Shown piece by piece: positions 11,166 through 22,348 of a stretch of DNA of 64,000 nucleotides. The translations under genes were made by a program, and so were the position numbers. Below the pieces are notes generated by a model that saw only the letters and a list, made by a program, of their open reading frames with translations, was not told where the DNA came from and made no database searches. The stretch is taken from positions 16,976,501 to 17,040,500 of the forward strand of contig JARZZO010000004.1 of the NCBI GenBank assembly GCA_030544215.1. Reading direction: 5' to 3'. Source of the DNA: Zantedeschia hybrid cultivar. Taxonomy: Eukaryota > Streptophyta > Magnoliopsida > Alismatales > Araceae. Numbering within the stretch: position 1 is the stretch's first letter; each line of letters opens with the position of its first letter.

Positions 11166-13270
11166 AGAGTAAGATAGATAAAGAATTTGGGAGTAATGTA
11201 AAAGAAGTTGTAGAGGGAAGTGAGAAGATTACAAAGAGAGGGTGATTGTTTGTGGAAGCCACAAGAAGATAAAGAGATAAGCAAGGAAAGAGGACTGCAG
11301 CAGGGGGATTCTTCACCAACCGTGGCTACAACGGTGCTTCTCCTCCATAATCGCGTGGAGGAGTTTCTATTTGCGCATATTTTCATTTCTAAGAGGTAGG
11401 GTGATACGTCTACCTGTTGTCCTTTTGTTTTGGATTTTCTTTTAGGGGTTTGAGGGTTGTAGATACACGCTAATATAAGTGGAGGTACTATTCGTTTAAT
11501 CCTATTTTGGGGAAATTGTATATGGGGCTTAAAACTTGTATAAGGATATGAATTCAACAAGCCATATTTTGGATTTCAACATGTTTCTCGATTAAATATT
11601 GTTTTGTAAAAAGCATGCTAGTTCATACTGTTGTGAGCCCTACCTGAACTCTATATGATTTGTTCTCCAAATTTGGAGAACGATAGTATGAATGAACCTG
11701 ATTTTGCATGTCTGAAATAATTAATTAGCATGAAAAGTATATGAGATCTTCTTCCCTATGAAAAGAGAAGAATCCAACGGACCAAATCCAACTAAGGCTC
11801 ACATGGACATGAGGATTCCTATGGAATGGAAGATGTGGAGCCTTCGGCTCCTTACGTTATTTAGAAATTATATTATTGCTATTCTACCATGGAATATGAA
11901 AGATCCCATGATGTTTATGATGACCCCAAGATAGGGGCAAAAGAACAAGAATACCAACACTAGGAGGACACCCTAGTGCATTCCTCACAAAGAAAAGAAC
12001 TTATGAAAAGAACTAAAGGCCAGAAAGCCTTCCATTATAAGTGATGATTCCCACAATGTTTCTATTTCTACATCTTTAAAGAAAGAAATTGACATCACTT
12101 CATTAACGGGATGGGCCCACAAGATCCGTCTCCTGAGGATAAAGGGACGCCTAGGTCAAGTTTCCTAAAGATGTGTGGCGTTGAGGCACGAAGCATCTTT
12201 TCTTTTCATTATGGTTTCATAGTCTAGGTTCGCAACCTCGGGTTAGGCATAGGACGGTAGTCCTACTTAAGTGCACTTGTGGGCTAGGGCATGTACACTA
12301 CAACAGCAGCCATGGAGTAGACTGTAGACCCAGCTTAGACTATGTTTCCTACTTCACCCAGTAGGCTTCCAAAAACTTGTTGAGGTGGACAAGCAAGGTG
12401 AGAGGTCGGTCGAGGAGACGTCTTGCTCACCACTACGACCGTTAGTGAGTGATTATTCCAGTCACTCATTGTTGAAGGATGAGTCACCTTCGGTGTGAGA
12501 ACCAACTACAATTTATTGATCAGCCCACCATTAAGAAAGAACATGACTCATTCCTAAAACCCTAAGATTATGACTAATAAAGATTAGTTTCTACACTTTT
12601 AAATATTAATCATAGTTATCACTAAAGTATAATTACTGTTAAAAAAAAACCATGAAACCTGATTGTTCTTTAGATTACGAAATTATGTTACATTATTGTT
12701 CATCTTTTCGTCTAATACCTGTTGTAGCTAGTAGTTTAGTAATGCATGTATGGCATATCACATCTGAAAAAGGTTAAAAGAAGCATGCATATGTGAGGTA
12801 GAGTGAATGGAGTACTAAGTGAAGGATAACAATAGGAATGTAAATGATCCCTATTTATAAATCTTCATGAGTTCTCATAAAAGTTATAAAACATATTTTT
12901 TCAGGAACAAGAAACAAAGGATGGATCCAATGTATATTTGAGACATTTCAGGTATAGCCAGTTTAATTTATAGGGATATGTGTTTCTATTTTCCTTATAT
13001 TCTGTTGTATAATGGACATGACGTGCTTACTGTTCTTTCACACTAATGTCTCTTATTATTTTGTTTTTACATTATGCACCTACGAGAGGTCTATAAGTGG
13101 GAACGTTACATTGATGATCTACCCATATATTGGCCTAAGATGATGCCTAGCATGCTAAGCCTACCTAGGCACATCTAAATAGCACTTGGGCCGACTTCTT
13201 CAAGGCCTTGGAAGGCATTTAGCCACCTGGGCCCTGAAAAGATGCCTTTTCACTAGGAAGTGCTTGGACA
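11166..13270. other. Unassigned DNA, possible retroelement leader
   Basis: No reading frame with recognisable motifs. Downstream of the purine tract the sequence (about 11.3-12.6 kb) is mixed-composition and might be the body of a decayed element that began with the promoter-like block. I could not identify primer-binding site, gag or pol motifs. Confidence 0.35.
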
Positions 13271-13279
13271 CTGCCAAGG

Positions 13280-13626
13280 TGGATGCATAGTTGTCAAGGA
13301 TAAAGTGACCTAATGCGTTTTAGGGCTCCCTAAGCGCCTAAGCAACTAGACGTGGCCTAGGTGGCGACTAGGCGTCTACTTCCTAATAACCTACTTAATA
13401 TGACGCTAATATTGACATTAAGATGAAAGTTGCAAGAAAATAGCACTATTATGACATTGGCATGACACTAGTATTAACATTAATATTACAAGAAAATAGC
13501 ACTGATGACCTGCTTAATGTGACAAGAAAACAACATTGAAAAGTGACAACCTACTTAATGTAAGACTAACATTACATTAACATGAAAATTACAGAGAGAC
13601 AGAGAGACTAAAATTGTAATTACCAT

Positions 13627-13664
<38 letters not shown>

Positions 13665-13895
13665 GGAGGCGTCAAATGTTCGAAGTTTAAGGATCTAAGC
13701 ACGCCTTGGGTCCGCCAGCCTGCTTAAGTGGCGCCTTGGCCCACCTAGGCAGTGCCTTTGGCCGCCTCTTAAAGACCAAATACGGTGACACCTAGGTGTT
13801 GAAAATGTCTTTCTGCCTAAGTGCCACCTAGGCAACGCTTGGGTGGATGCCTTGAAAACTATGAGTGGAAGCCTTGACAACACTATGGTTATAAG
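13280..13895. repeat. Word island (CCTAGGCG/GGCGCC type) with inverted flanks and a GA microsatellite
   Basis: Left edge GCATAGTTGTCAAGG (about 13287) and right edge CCTTGACAACACTATGG (about 13871-13887) are inverted copies. Between them are CCTAGGTGGCGACTAGGCG, TGCCACCTAGGCAACGC and similar words, several ~100-bp duplications (GACCTGCTTAATGTGAC / AACCTACTTAATGTAAGAC) and a (GA)n run at 13631-13661. The inverted flanks give the block a MITE-like outline. Confidence 0.55.
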
Positions 13896-15735
13896 TTGAA
13901 GATTGGGAGCATTTGTCAACAGGCTCAGCTATGGAATGATGAGCTTCTCAAAACTTGTATTCGATCCTGGAACAGGTAAGGTACATGGCTGTTTGTGAGG
14001 CATACGCAAGCCATGCATATACACTAGGCAATATGCATGATGGGTGCTGCAAACCTGAGTCAAAGTTGAGACATAGAGAGCAAGATCATATTTCAAGCAA
14101 ACACAGATGAACAAATTGATTATTTAATTTTGTGAACTTCGTTTTGTCTTCATATTGTCAGGCTTAACATCAATAAAACCTATCACAATTCGTGAGTCTG
14201 CCTTCTATTTATGGATTGGCAGTCTGGCAGTCACATAGCACATCCCAAGACAGATGCCCATTGTGTATTGAATTCATAATCCCCCATTATTGGTCATATA
14301 TGATGATCATATATGTGCTTGAACACCTCAGAGTTCTCTCCTCCTGATTTGTATAGGGTACAATGTTTTACAAATGCCTAGGCGGAACGAGTCGGCACCT
14401 CAATTCTGCCAACTATTTTTCTTCAGACCTTTTTTTTGAAGTTTTTATATATACTCTCTATTAATCGATAATGCTATCGACTATAGACATCTCATATTTA
14501 CTTATATATGTATTATAAGATAATAAAATATCCAATTTAATTATAAATCCTAATTTACTGCAAGTCAGTGACTATTTTGAAGAATAATATAGTATCGAAC
14601 ACAAAGCTGCTATGCCAATATCTATAGATGCGAGAATCATATTTGAAGCCCCATGATTGTCGCTGATTGTTGTTTTTAAAGAGAAGGGAAGTCTCCACAT
14701 AGCTGCAATCCCCGCTAGTTGCTATAGTAGGATAGACAAAGGGTTGTGTCCTAGGCAAAGACAAAGCGAACCTTTCATCCTGGCCTTTAGGGGTATGCCA
14801 TATGAATGAGGTGCATTTATACAAAATTTTCAAAGCCATTTATGAGTTATTGTAGCAGCATGTAGGTCTTTCAACAAAAGGTGAAGATGTCCAACTAAAA
14901 TACCATAAAAGAAGATGAATTGGTTTCCGTCTAGACGGGAATGGGGTATGAACTGCCTAGGCAGACCGCCTAGTCGGTAAGGTGGCCGACTTTTAAATCA
15001 CTGATAGGTAGCATGCAGCAAAACCCACCATGGCTTTATATCGTTACCGGATGTCTCTGCCCCTCTATTCCACTGGGAAGGTGACTAATTGACTTTGGAC
15101 TGAACCATTTCCCTGGGCCATAGCACAAAGATTCTCCAAGCATAGTTTAGTCTTTCTACATATTAACAAATGCTCCACATAGTTGGCCTCCATATCACAG
15201 AGGTAGTAGCAATTAATTTGACAAGTAGTCAGCTGGATATAAAAGGCGTCATTTGAATATACAGTGACTAATATGGCAATGACGTTACTTCATGATTTAG
15301 AACTTTATCAAGCCCTGGTCAGAATCAGTTAATTCAGACAAATCGGTGCCAAGATAATTTCACTGGGATTCTAATTGATTAGGCTAGATTGACAAATCCT
15401 AGGGGCCACAAGTTTTATTACCCAGAACAACATGAGATCATTCAATTGTAATCCACATCACCTGATTATAATTGGTCATCCACAAACTCCATAATCCTGT
15501 ATCTTGGAAGTTCAATGCCATTTTCAAAGACTAGAGGAATTCCTTTCTCATGTGAATTTAAGTTTATATCCATATAATGTGCAAATTTCTCATTCCATAT
15601 TATGCAAATAGTGGATTTATAGATATAAAAGTGCATATAAAATCAAAGTAAACAAAAGAGATAGAAAACTTCAGTTAAAGAACAGTATATAACAGAGATT
15701 TAGAAAACAATATATATAAAAACAAGGAAGGAAGG
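13896..15735. other. Unassigned DNA with two small word islands
   Basis: Short CCTAGGCGGAACGAGTCGG (about 14378-14400) and CTGCCTAGGCAGACCGCCTAG (about 14950-14985) pieces belong to the word-island class. A 94-codon minus frame at 14555-14839 is of unknown meaning. No gene can be supported. Confidence 0.4.
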
Positions 15736-15810
15736 ATTATCCGGTCCAGATAGATTGGATAGGTCTGATCCAACCCGATCAATCCTGGCCGATTCGGCCT
15801 AATCCTCCCT
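15735..15810. repeat. Small word island (GATCCAACCCGATC type)
   Basis: GATTATCCGGTCC...GATTCGGCCTAATCC, framed by GGAAGGA on the left and TCCTCCCTTC on the right (imperfect inverted edges). Confidence 0.4.
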
Positions 15811-16911
15811 TCTTGTTCAAACCTCATATGGCAATGAACAAATTCAAAAACCGAGGTAATTTTTCTTCAAAATATGAAAAAGGTGCTTACAATGTTTGGG
15901 ACAATTTGAAGGGAATTTACATTCTTTTATCTCGCTTCCATATTTATCCTTCAATAGAAATATCAGAAAATAATATGAATTTGTACATGTGCAACACTCA
16001 ATTGATGAATTATTTGCATCCAATGTGATCAGCATTCGATACAAATAATTCAACAATTTTATGAGTTATCATTCTACCAATTCATAGTCTTCTGTGATAC
16101 TTTCAAGGACAAACATGGAAGTGTGGCAAAGGAATGTAAAATTACAAGGCTACAGCAATCTAATATAATGATACAACATACAACAAACAAATCATTAGAA
16201 TGCCTTCATTGATCCAATCACGATGGGTATCATGGAAGACATTCTAACATCTCACTATGGCATGAGCCATGACGGTGATCGCATCTAACAGGCTCTTGTG
16301 CGATGATGAAGTCATTAGAATGGCTTCTTTGGAGCCAAACTGATTGCTGAAGATAAGAGCAAAAGAGAGAAAGAGGGTAAAATGGGGGCTACTTATAGTT
16401 CCCAAGCCATCCCCAATTCCCAACTAGCCATTGGAGGCCCTCTCCAACATCTAGGTTGACTGGCCATTGGAGTTGGGATCAACTGATCCCAGGTGATCTT
16501 AATTTAGATCCGCAAGGGCTATAACGGAATAGGATTGGTTCCATCAAAAACCAATTGAATTCGCTGACCATCCCAGCCAATCCGGCACACATTGGTTCTG
16601 AAGTGTCACTGAGCTCTGTGTGATCATGTGTTTGGCATGCCAAGAGCTATCAATGGGCCAAGTTGGCCATGACCCAGTCCAAGCCTGGTTCTTTACACCT
16701 ACACAAACCCTAGATAGAAGCCTGGCTTACTTTGTAAATGAACTTTCTTCTCAGAAGGAACAGGAATTAGGAATATAATGGAGTTCCATGGAAGAGACAT
16801 GGTGGCCATTGCACTGGATGGAGGAAAAGGAAAATTAGAATGTAGGGTCATCAAAAGCAATGTCATTGTGGTTCCATGAGTCAAACTTGTTTTTCCAAGG
16901 GATGATGATTG

Positions 16912-16961
<50 letters not shown>

Positions 16962-17960
16962 CCATAGATGAACACATTAATAATTGGGTATATGTCTATA
17001 TGGGTATATAAAGAGGACAGGAAAAGACAAACAGGAATGTTCTCCTATCTTGTTCAGAGAGAGAGAGAGAGAGAGAAGAGGGGGGGGGGGGGTCAACGGA
17101 TGAATACAATAGTAATTGGGTATATGCTTACATGTGTATATAAAGAGGACAGGGAAAGAAGAACAGGGATATTCTCCTATTTTGTTCCTCTTTGCTCAAG
17201 ATTGGCAACCACTGTACCTTATGTTCCAGGGACCCAAGTTCAGAAGATGCATTGTCCTCCACTGCGGGATATTGAGCGCTTCAGAGGAGATAATACAAGC
17301 AGGGATAGGCATAATCACATCTATGGAATCAATAATGGTTTGCAAATTCTTCAAGATTCATAATCAGTTAAGACCAAGACATTCCAATTCTAACTTTATC
17401 TCTACACCAGGGACAATTAAGCCATATGATTTCAGCGTCACATGCCCCAAAAGATTTCCCTCTTTCAAAGTACCAATAGGCCATACCAAACTAATCTCTG
17501 TCAGAAACCAACTAAATCCCAGAACAAAAACTTTATTGTCTCTCCTATGTCATCTAAGATATTTTTTTTCTTTCTGATGCCTAGTACTCAGTTTGGTTCC
17601 AGGCTTCCAGCACGTGAAAGCTGGATCGAACATGCCCACCGCTTCTGTACCATAAATATAAGCACATGTTGGTGTCATAATGTGCGCATAGCTTGTTTAG
17701 CTTACCAATCTAGAAAATAAAATAAATGATATTTTTGAGAACGCTTTGAGGAAGCAAATAATGCATTTAACCCAACAGCTGCTTCACACAACAGCGACAA
17801 CTAAGAGCCCAACAAGACTAGCAGAAAAAAACATGCCACATTGCCCAATAAACTGTGAAAGGAATATTGTCATGGTGATCAAACTACATGTTTACTCAAA
17901 ATAGCCCAATCTGACAATTCGCAAGACAATTGAAACACAAATACGCTTCAATTTTAAAAA
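15811..17960. other. Unassigned DNA; GA microsatellites and a 120-bp duplication
   Basis: (GA)n runs at 16913-16957 and 17057-17078. The segment ATGAACACATTAATAATTGGGT...CTCCTATCTTGTTC (16968-17055) recurs after the second GA run as ATGAATACAATAGTAATTGGGT...CTCCTATTTTGTTC (17099-17186), so the GA tract and its flank were duplicated. No downstream MINDY exon was recognised on the minus strand, although it would be expected here if the introns were short. Confidence 0.5.
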
Positions 17961-18004
17961 AGCTTCACTTTTTCTAGGTAACATTAATAAGCTCGGATCC
18001 AGAC

Positions 18005-18540
18005 CTGATACCCTGATTAGTCCACTGCAAGAGGATATCCTTTGAAACGCTGGTCCCAAACAGCATGAAGAACAACCTATTCGCATCCTCCGCGCACAGT
18101 TCCTCGCCACCACCCACCTTCCTCGCTCCACCTCCCCCCACAACCCTACGCTCCGGCTGACCCGCCACCTTCGTTTTCGCACCCGCCGACGACGCACCAC
18201 CCACGCCCCGCCCATCCACTCGATCCGCTATTCCCAGCGACCCCGCAGCAGCAGCAGCAGGAGAAACGCTCTCGTCGGGCGCCGCCGCCGCCCCGGACGT
18301 CCCCGCCCGGGAAGCAGCCCTACTCGTGGCGATCCTCTTCTCCGCGGCAGCGGCCATGATCTCTCTGCGCAGCCGGCGCCCCCGGACCTCGGGGGACTCC
18401 TCCGCTCCCTCCGGCGGCTTGCTGCGCTTGGCCTCGGGAGGAGTCGCCTGCAGGCTCATGCGGAGGGCCATCTCCAGGTCCTCCTCCTCCTGCTGGTCCG
18501 CCATGGCCTCCCCGCTCAGATCGGCGGCGGCGGCGGCCAC
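18005..18540 (-). CDS. MINDY-3/4-like deubiquitinase, first coding exon (partial)
   Basis: MINDY-family cysteine proteases trim K48-linked polyubiquitin. The exon starts at ATG 18540 (MAAAAADLSGEAM...) and reads 178 codons plus 2 nt. Residues 18-31 (EEEDLEMALRMSLQ) fit a ubiquitin-interacting motif. A low-complexity Ala/Gly/Arg linker follows, then residues about 145-178 (EELCAEDANRLFFMLFGT, VSKDILLQWTNQGI), matching the N-terminal edge of the MINDY-3/4 (FAM188) catalytic domain just before the expected catalytic GGPC segment. I place the donor at CAG|GTCT (exon end 18005), splitting the Arg codon after NQGI; read-through gives a stop soon after, at about 17974. The catalytic exons were not found towards lower coordinates, so this is a gene with a very long intron or a truncated fragment. 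The exon is far richer in GC than its surroundings. The subfamily comes from remembered motifs. Confidence 0.7.
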
Positions 18541-18720
18541 CCGAGCCCTAGCGATCGAAGCCGATGATTTTCAGCAGAGATCGACGGGGTAGTAGCATGT
18601 GGGGAGATCGCCGGGGGGTTATAACGCGAAGAACATGCCCCTTTTTCCCGTCGCCCTTTTTAAGGTTCGGGGGAATTTATAACATGCCGACTGTTGTTCG
18701 TTGTGTGAACCGATCGAAGC
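18541..18720 (-). promoter_or_regulatory. Probable 5' leader and promoter-proximal region of the MINDY-like gene
   Basis: GC-rich sequence immediately upstream of the ATG (minus strand), returning to AT-rich DNA near 18720. A TATAAC-like word lies about 80 bp upstream of the ATG. No transcription start can be fixed from sequence. Confidence 0.4.
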
Positions 18721-19386
18721 CAAGAGCTGCCTCATAAAAAGTTTCGGTTAGATCCAAAACTGCCTTATAAAAAGTTCCCATTTATATAAAGTTATTGTGC
18801 ATGTGCCCCTTCGAATAGTATTTGCACTTTGCAGTTCTACCGGGCCAGGGATGCAAATGATAACTAATAACCCAATTATTTGATGCTTGGCTTATAGGTC
18901 AGTTAATAGATTCTTTATAAATCAAATTATTTCATATGTATAACAAATAAGAAAATAAATATATATTTTTTAATGACCAAATACATATGGTACACTAGGG
19001 AGCTGATATCCAACTTGTTATTAGCTTGTATGACAGCCGATAATCTTTTTAAATTAATAATATAACATATATATTCAAGAATCTACTTTAGATCCACACG
19101 AAACCTGACATGTTTGCATCCCTAGTTTTACCTGGTTCCAGGCCATTCAAAAATATAATTCTCTTGCCTAAGAAGTTGCACAATCGTCCTTTTTAATACA
19201 CATTAATTAACATAACCTTATTAGATAAGTACAATAATATCCTTGCCATCGTGTTGCAAAGGTAACACGAACGCAATTTACTCATGTTAAATTCTAAATA
19301 AAGGCGTAAAGCATTGATAGTATTCAAGCTAATCGGTGCAAAAATATTCGCACTGCCTGAACATAAGTGCAAAATACCTTTTTTGA
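18721..19386. other. Intergenic, nothing recognised
   Basis: AT-rich DNA upstream of the MINDY-like gene. No coding or repeat structure was recognised. Confidence 0.4.
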
Positions 19387-19652
19387 GAAGAGCATTTTAG
19401 TGAATCCGTGCATGTAGCGGAGTGGTTCGCCCCTCCCGCGGCGGAAGTCGCGGCATGGATCCCGCCCGCATTGCGTGCGGGGCAGGGATCGTGTCGCGTA
19501 ATTTGATCGCTCTCCTCTTGAGCGGAAAAATCGCTTAGTTAGCTAGAAATCTCGCGATTTTAGGCGGACTCGAACTCAACTCTTCGAGCTGAAAACTTGA
19601 CCTGTGGCCACTGAGCCACATTGACAAAAAAGAAGAAGAAGAGCATTTTAGT
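19387..19652 (+). mobile_element. SINE-like element with tRNA-type Pol III boxes and 15-bp TSD
   Basis: Perfect direct repeats GAAGAGCATTTTAGT at 19387-19401 and 19638-19652 flank a 236-bp GC-rich unit ending on the plus strand in an A-rich tail (GACAAAAAAGAAGAA), the hallmark of L1-mobilised SINEs. The plus strand starts near an A-box-like TAGCGGAGTGG. The best promoter pair is on the minus strand: A box TGGCTCAGTGG (about 19606-19616) and B box GAGTTCGAGTCC (about 19567-19578) at tRNA-like spacing. The element therefore has tRNA-related sequence at both ends in opposite orientation. Plus strand is chosen from the A-tail. Confidence 0.75.
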
Positions 19653-20106
19653 ATTTATTTATACGTAGAGAAGTTATTGTGATAATTTTATCTCTGCGTA
19701 TAAGAGAGTCATATTTGCAAGTATCCCTTAGTTCTATATTCTAAGAGGGTTTTTTGATAAGCTATAAAATATTTTTAACATATTTTAGTATGTTTAGAGT
19801 GTTATATATTATTGATATTTACAGTCTTGTTGGCCCTCGTCGCTCTTGCGTTCTTTTCCTTTCAATTTTCGGCCTAAAATCACTCAGGACTAATAAGGGT
19901 TCTAGTCTCCTACATAGACATTGTTAAAGTCATCCAAATGTGTTTGATCTTAAGACTCAAAGAATTTATTTATTTTAGTAGTTATCTAATTAAAGAATTA
20001 TAATATTTTATAATAGAATTTTTGTTTTTCAAATTTTAAAATCTCTTAATATTTCATAGTAGTCTCCACGATCTTTATGTGCATTTTAAACCTCACAACC
20101 TTTAAA
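19653..20106. other. Intergenic, nothing recognised
   Basis: AT-rich; no gene or terminal repeats seen. Confidence 0.4.
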
Positions 20107-20277
20107 CCCTCCTTAAGAAGCCCCTTTGGTTAGCAACCATAAAAGAAAAAGAATGTATTAAGAATATTTGCAGAATAATTTTAATATATTTTAGTAGAAA
20201 TATGATACATGAAAAGAATATTTCATGAATATTTATTCTTTTTACTGTTGCTAATCAAAAGGACTTCTCAAGGAGGG
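20107..20277. mobile_element. 171-bp MITE with ~45-bp inverted termini
   Basis: The left end CCCTCCTTAAGAAGCCCC, then TTTGGTTAGCAACCATAAAA, pairs with the right end read in reverse complement: CCCTCCTTGAGAAGTCC, TTTTGATTAGCAACAGTAAAA. The AT-rich centre is itself partly palindromic (GAATATTTCATGAATATT). I could not define a TSD, so the superfamily is left open (hAT- or PIF-like). Confidence 0.75.
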
Positions 20278-20441
20278 TTCACTTGACAATTGCCAATTGA
20301 TAGATCGTAAGAACTGAAAAGGCAAAAAAAAACTTTATAATACTATAAGCAACACTTCAAAATCAATTGTATTTCTCAAGTCCACCTCTTGCCGACCATT
20401 CTTATGCTTAGCACCTATCAATTATGAAAAAGATTTGGAAA

Positions 20442-20741
20442 AGAGTAATACTTTCTGCAATACTCTAAGATTTGGAAAAGATTTGTAATTACTGTTAAAT
20501 TATATGATCAGATCAGATGACATGTAGTCATTGTACCATTCTGCAAAAAGTGCCACTGTAATGTCTCGAAGAATATGCAGCTGTAATGTCTCGAGGCATT
20601 GTAGTTGCAACCGCTGTTCGATTGTGTGATCAGATGACATGCAATAATTCTATCATTCCGAAAGAGATACAACAGCTTAAAAATATGATCTCACAATCAA
20701 ATGGCAACTATAGATGCAATGCTGTTGCACTAAGTATCAAT
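20442..20741. mobile_element. Possible MULE-type MITE
   Basis: The left end GAGTAATACTTTCTGCAATA shares the terminal signature of the MITEs at 21532, 25557, 53762 and 63600. The candidate right end, in reverse complement, reads GATTGATACTTAGTGCAACA. The interior holds repeated TGATCAGATGACATG and CTGTAATGTCTCGA phrases in both orientations. No convincing 9-bp TSD, so the boundaries are tentative. Confidence 0.4.
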
Positions 20742-21474
20742 CTTTAATAAATCTGCCCTTCATTTTTTGGTGCCAAAGGGAGATGGAGGGTAGATTTCAA
20801 TTATTGAACAAATGGACATGCTATACTTAGGTTTTGAAAAAGAATAGATTATTGAGGGGAAAAGAGATGTAGAGTCGTGTGCACAAATTGTCCTACTAAA
20901 ATTATCTCTCAAAATTTGGTCCCAATGTGCTTTCTGATTATCTGTTGCATTATAAAATTTGATTTCAAAGTAACTTTGCAGAATGTTGGAATTTCACATG
21001 ACCCAATAAAGAAAAAAGGTTTAAGAGGAGGGTAGCTCTAGAATATGCCTTCGTGCACTCCCTTGTTGTTCACCATGCCATATGAACTTATTTTTAAATA
21101 AGTTATCATAATTACAAGCTGTGTTGTTATCAGGCAGAAAGTGGATTTTGTGTAATGTTATTATCTCATAAGTCTTTCCAAACGTCCCCTAGTCCCACAT
21201 CAGAAGTGAAACCGATTTCGTCCCAAAATAACAAAAGGTAGGTCCCTTTATTCCCAACATTCTTTTACTGCCCTCCCTGACCTGGGAAATGTTTTTTATA
21301 TTTCCTTAAGTTACTCCTTAATGTACTCTTAAATTTTCAATTATTCCGCTGAATTTATTGCAGCAAACCTTTTGTTATGATGATAAAAATACATTTAATT
21401 AACAGTGGTTATAAAGAAGTGCCTTAAGAATTAGCTTGAGCTAAACTCAGAAGAAAAATATTTGCTTACATTAG

Positions 21475-21995
21475 GGGATCCATTGGTATGTCGTGTAAAG
21501 TCTCGGTTTCAAAATCACTAATTTTAAAAATGAGTAATACTTCTACATCGCATAGGATGTAACTTAATTTTCTTATTTTTTATATTTTAAGATTGGGTCC
21601 ATCATGTGTAACATGTTTGTATAATCTATCCCGGTTGGACAATCTAAACAAATTAAAAAATTAAAAAATCAAAATACATGTATTGGGCTCGGCCTAGGAC
21701 TTTTTTCCTTATTCATTGGGCCTTTTATAGACTTTCTTAGATTGTCCGATAAAAGATAAGATTATATAGACATGTCGGGTATGATGAGCCCGATTTTAAA
21801 AAAAATCAATAAGTTCAAAATAAAAAAAATGAAGTTGCACTCCATGAGATGCAGCAAGTATCATTCTTTTAAAATTAATAAAAATAAAATCTTTAGATAT
21901 AAAATCATCAATTTTAGGATTTCTGTTTCGATTTACCATGATTTTATATTGAAAATCAAAATCAAAAGGACCATACGGGGCAACTGATTTTGAAA
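21475..21995. mobile_element. Outer MITE hosting a nested MULE-type MITE
   Basis: Ends ATTAGGGGATCCATT (about 21471) and, in reverse complement from about 21996, ATTAGGAGTGCCATT look like inverted termini. The region between is AT-rich with TTTCAAAATCA words at both ends and is interrupted by the element at 21532-21866. Confidence 0.45.
21522..21876. mobile_element. MULE-type MITE (335 bp) with 10-bp TSD
   Basis: The element is 21532-21866. Left terminus GAGTAATACTTCTACATCGC; right terminus in reverse complement GAATGATACTTGCTGCATCT. Both then continue into related text ending in AACTT. Flanks TTTTAAAAAT (21522-21531) and TTTTAAAATT (21867-21876) agree at 9 of 10 positions, as expected for Mutator-like elements, although AT-rich flanks are weaker evidence. 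Internal GATTGTCC/GGACAATC words form a further inverted pair. Confidence 0.65.
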
Positions 21996-22078
21996 TGGCA
22001 CTCCTAATGTATAAAAAATGAGTTTTACTTATTACATTGCGGCAAACTGACGTGGAATGGGTCTTCTAACCCCATTAT

Positions 22079-22348
22079 GTCATCTGGAGCATACATATGG
22101 ACATGTCTCCTGCATAATACACTCCGACGTCAGCTAAAAATAAACATAAAATTTTTTGCCTACAGTCTGTGCTCTTCCTGAGGCACTCGAGATGTGCTGG
22201 AGAGTGCCCTGATGTGTTGAAGAGCGTCATAATACTCTCGAGCATCTCAAGATGAGTTCTAGATAACATATGGAGGGACATTTTTTTTTGATCTAACGTT
22301 AGGGCGCATTTATATGAAGGATAGGCATGTGTGCGCACTCCAGATGAC
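22079..22348. mobile_element. 270-bp MITE with GTCATCTGGAG termini
   Basis: Left end GTCATCTGGAGCATAC and right end GTGCGCACTCCAGATGAC are inverted copies (11 perfect terminal bases). Inside are inverted phrases GAGATGTGCTGGAG and CTCGAGCATCTCAAG. No clear TSD; the superfamily is unknown. Confidence 0.6.

Noticed and set aside
10795..11319. 174-codon open frame rich in Ser and Leu, and an Arg/Glu-rich frame opposite
   Set aside because: Both arise from the GA/CT-rich tract and have no motifs.
10200..11600. LTR retrotransposon around the 10.65-kb TATA box
   Set aside because: No TG...CA pair with a matching 5-bp duplication could be found, so only a promoter-like block is reported.
14555..14839. 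94-codon minus-strand frame
   Set aside because: Unrecognised and isolated; length is within chance expectation.
17892..18004. Continuation of the MINDY-like frame to the stop near 17974
   Set aside because: After NQGIR the residues (SGSELINVT) no longer follow the family, so this is read-through into an intron.
19567..19616. Possible tRNA gene (A and B boxes at tRNA spacing, minus strand)
   Set aside because: No acceptor-stem pairing was seen, and the boxes lie inside a TSD-bounded SINE-like element.
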